This document shows, in pieces, positions 7,131 through 7,568 of a stretch of DNA of 7,568 bases; position 1 is the first letter of the stretch; the number at the start of each line of letters is the position of its first letter. The notes beneath the pieces were generated by a model, which was not told the DNA's origin, did no database searches, and was given only the letters and a program-made list of their open reading frames with translations. Made by a program: the position numbers and the translations under genes. Source of the stretch: NAT127 sp041655035 (GTDB lineage Bacteria > Pseudomonadota > Gammaproteobacteria > Pseudomonadales > Porticoccaceae); assembly GCA_041655035.1 (NCBI GenBank), contig JBAZCN010000157.1, positions 1 through 7,568 on the forward strand, in the 5' to 3' direction.

Positions 7131-7147
7131 CGCAAGTATCGGGCCAA
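7131..7147 (-). promoter_or_regulatory. Sigma-54 (-24/-12) promoter of ntrBC
   Basis: The minus strand reads TTGGCCCGATACTTGCG. Against the sigma-54 consensus TTGGCACG-N4-TTGCW, it keeps the GG of the -24 element and the GC of the -12 element with the exact 10-base gap; only one inner base (A to C) and the final base differ. Transcription should start near 7120, giving a leader of about 93 bases before ntrB. An NtrC-type palindrome lies upstream at an enhancer-like distance, which strengthens the call. Confidence 0.8.
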
Positions 7148-7192
7148 CCTGCGGAGGCGTTTGTTTGCGATTTATTCCCGGAGAAAGTGACA

Positions 7193-7221
7193 AACTATAG
7201 TGAGTTTCATGCATCTGCGCA
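7193..7221 (-). promoter_or_regulatory. Possible sigma-70 promoter overlapping the NtrC site
   Basis: On the minus strand TATAGT (7198-7193) matches five of six -10 bases, and TGCGCA (7221-7216) stands 17 bases upstream with a 3/6 match to the -35 box. The -35 overlaps the NtrC palindrome, so bound NtrC would block it. This would resemble the E. coli glnA arrangement of a basal sigma-70 promoter upstream of a sigma-54 promoter. The weak -35 keeps confidence low. Confidence 0.3.
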
Positions 7222-7234
7222 CCAACTTGGTGCG
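7218..7234. promoter_or_regulatory. NtrC-binding palindrome (enhancer) upstream of ntrBC
   Basis: CGCACCAACTTGGTGCG is symmetrical over eight base pairs on each side of one central base. It contains GCACC-N5-GGTGC, the core of the NtrC consensus TGCACC-N5-GGTGCA; only the outermost T/A pair is replaced by C/G. Its centre (7226) lies about 106 bases before the predicted sigma-54 start site, within the usual range for an NtrC enhancer, and 13 bases past the stop of the DUF4124-type gene. It could also fold as a short hairpin downstream of that gene, but no T-run follows. Confidence 0.8.
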
Positions 7235-7246
7235 AGTCCCTGCTGG

Positions 7247-7568
7247 TCAAGGTCGTGCTCCGGACTTGGGGTTGATCAATCTCGAGGCTCGCTGCACGTA
7301 GATGGTGACCGGCTCGCTGCCTGCTACCCACTGTCCTTGCTGGTTCACCACTTTCGCCTCGAGCCGGTGCATGCCGCGTTCCAGGTTGTCGAGGCGGAGG
7401 CTGGTGGCGGCGGCCGGGCGCGCCACGGGTTTCCCGTCCAGCAATACGGTGATCAGGTGCCCGGCTTGCAAATCCGGTTCGATGCCTACCTGAACGAGGA
7501 GGTCGAGCTGTCCGGAGGGGATGGTGGACCCGTCGCTGGGCTGGAGGATCTCGATGCGCCGGTAGCGG
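7247..7568 (-). CDS. DUF4124-type protein, C-terminal part (N-terminus beyond window edge)
   Basis: The reading frame stays open from the TGA at 7247 to the right edge and encodes at least 106 residues, starting RYRRIEILQPSDGSTIPSG. A central segment (VQVGIEPDLQAGHLITVLLDG) is followed by a strand-rich part with LDNLERGMHRLEAKVVNQQG and SEPVTIYVQR near the end. This pattern of 'P-x-[DN]-G-[ST]-I', 'LLDG', 'RG-x-H' and 'T-[IV]-x-VQR' matches, from memory, the C-terminal Ig-like half of DUF4124 proteins. These are secreted or periplasmic proteins of unknown function, often encoded between glnA and ntrB in Pseudomonas-like bacteria. The DUF4124 domain itself and the signal peptide would lie off the edge, so they are not seen. 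A TTG at 7471 is internal and not the real start. The position directly upstream of ntrBC supports the assignment. Confidence 0.75.
   Translation of the reverse strand, partial: RYRRIEILQPSDGSTIPSGQLDLLVQVGIEPDLQAGHLITVLLDGKPVARPAAATSLRLDNLERGMHRLEAKVVNQQGQWVAGSEPVTIYVQRASRLINPKSGARP

Noticed and set aside
7161..7200. AT-rich stretch between the NtrC site and the sigma-54 promoter as an IHF site
   Set aside because: The location suits DNA bending, but I could not fit the WATCAA-N4-TTR consensus on either strand well enough to call it.

Overview
The window looks like chromosomal DNA of a gammaproteobacterium, probably a Pseudomonas-like or marine (Cellvibrionales/Halieaceae-like) heterotroph. 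The reasons are high GC content, a textbook ntrB-ntrC pair preceded by a DUF4124-type gene (the order known from Pseudomonas-like glnA-DUF4124-ntrBC loci), and a large TonB-dependent receptor. The taxonomic placement is inferred, since there is no rRNA or other marker here.

Layout from left to right. (1) 1-862, minus strand: most of a flavin-dependent luciferase-like monooxygenase of the Atu2307/SP_0267 type, cut off at its C-terminal end by the window edge. (2) 863-1275: a divergent intergenic region without a credible gene. It has a candidate -10 element for the monooxygenase and a perfect 6-bp dyad. (3) 1276-1872, plus strand: a small MscS-type mechanosensitive channel. (4) 1873-1942: a convergent gap with a strong GC-rich hairpin, a probable shared terminator. 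(5) 1943-4276, minus strand: a complete 777-residue TonB-dependent outer-membrane receptor. (6) 4277-4527: the receptor's upstream region. (7) 4528-5955 and 5948-7027, minus strand: ntrC and ntrB, overlapping by 8 bases. (8) 7028-7246: the ntrBC control region, with a near-consensus sigma-54 promoter and an NtrC-type palindrome about 106 bases upstream of the predicted start site. (9) 7247-7568, minus strand: the C-terminal part of a DUF4124-type protein, cut by the right edge.

How the genes work together. NtrB (sensor kinase/phosphatase) and NtrC (sigma-54 activator) form the nitrogen-limitation switch. The control region suggests that the operon is its own target: phosphorylated NtrC would bind the palindrome and drive the sigma-54 promoter, while a weaker sigma-70-like element overlapping the palindrome could give basal transcription. 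The receptor, channel and monooxygenase show no obvious functional link to the nitrogen genes or to one another.

I found no mobile element, CRISPR array, RNA gene, toxin-antitoxin or defence system, and no convincing undescribed system. The most informative structure is the ntrBC regulatory region. All family assignments come from reading motifs by eye, without database searches.
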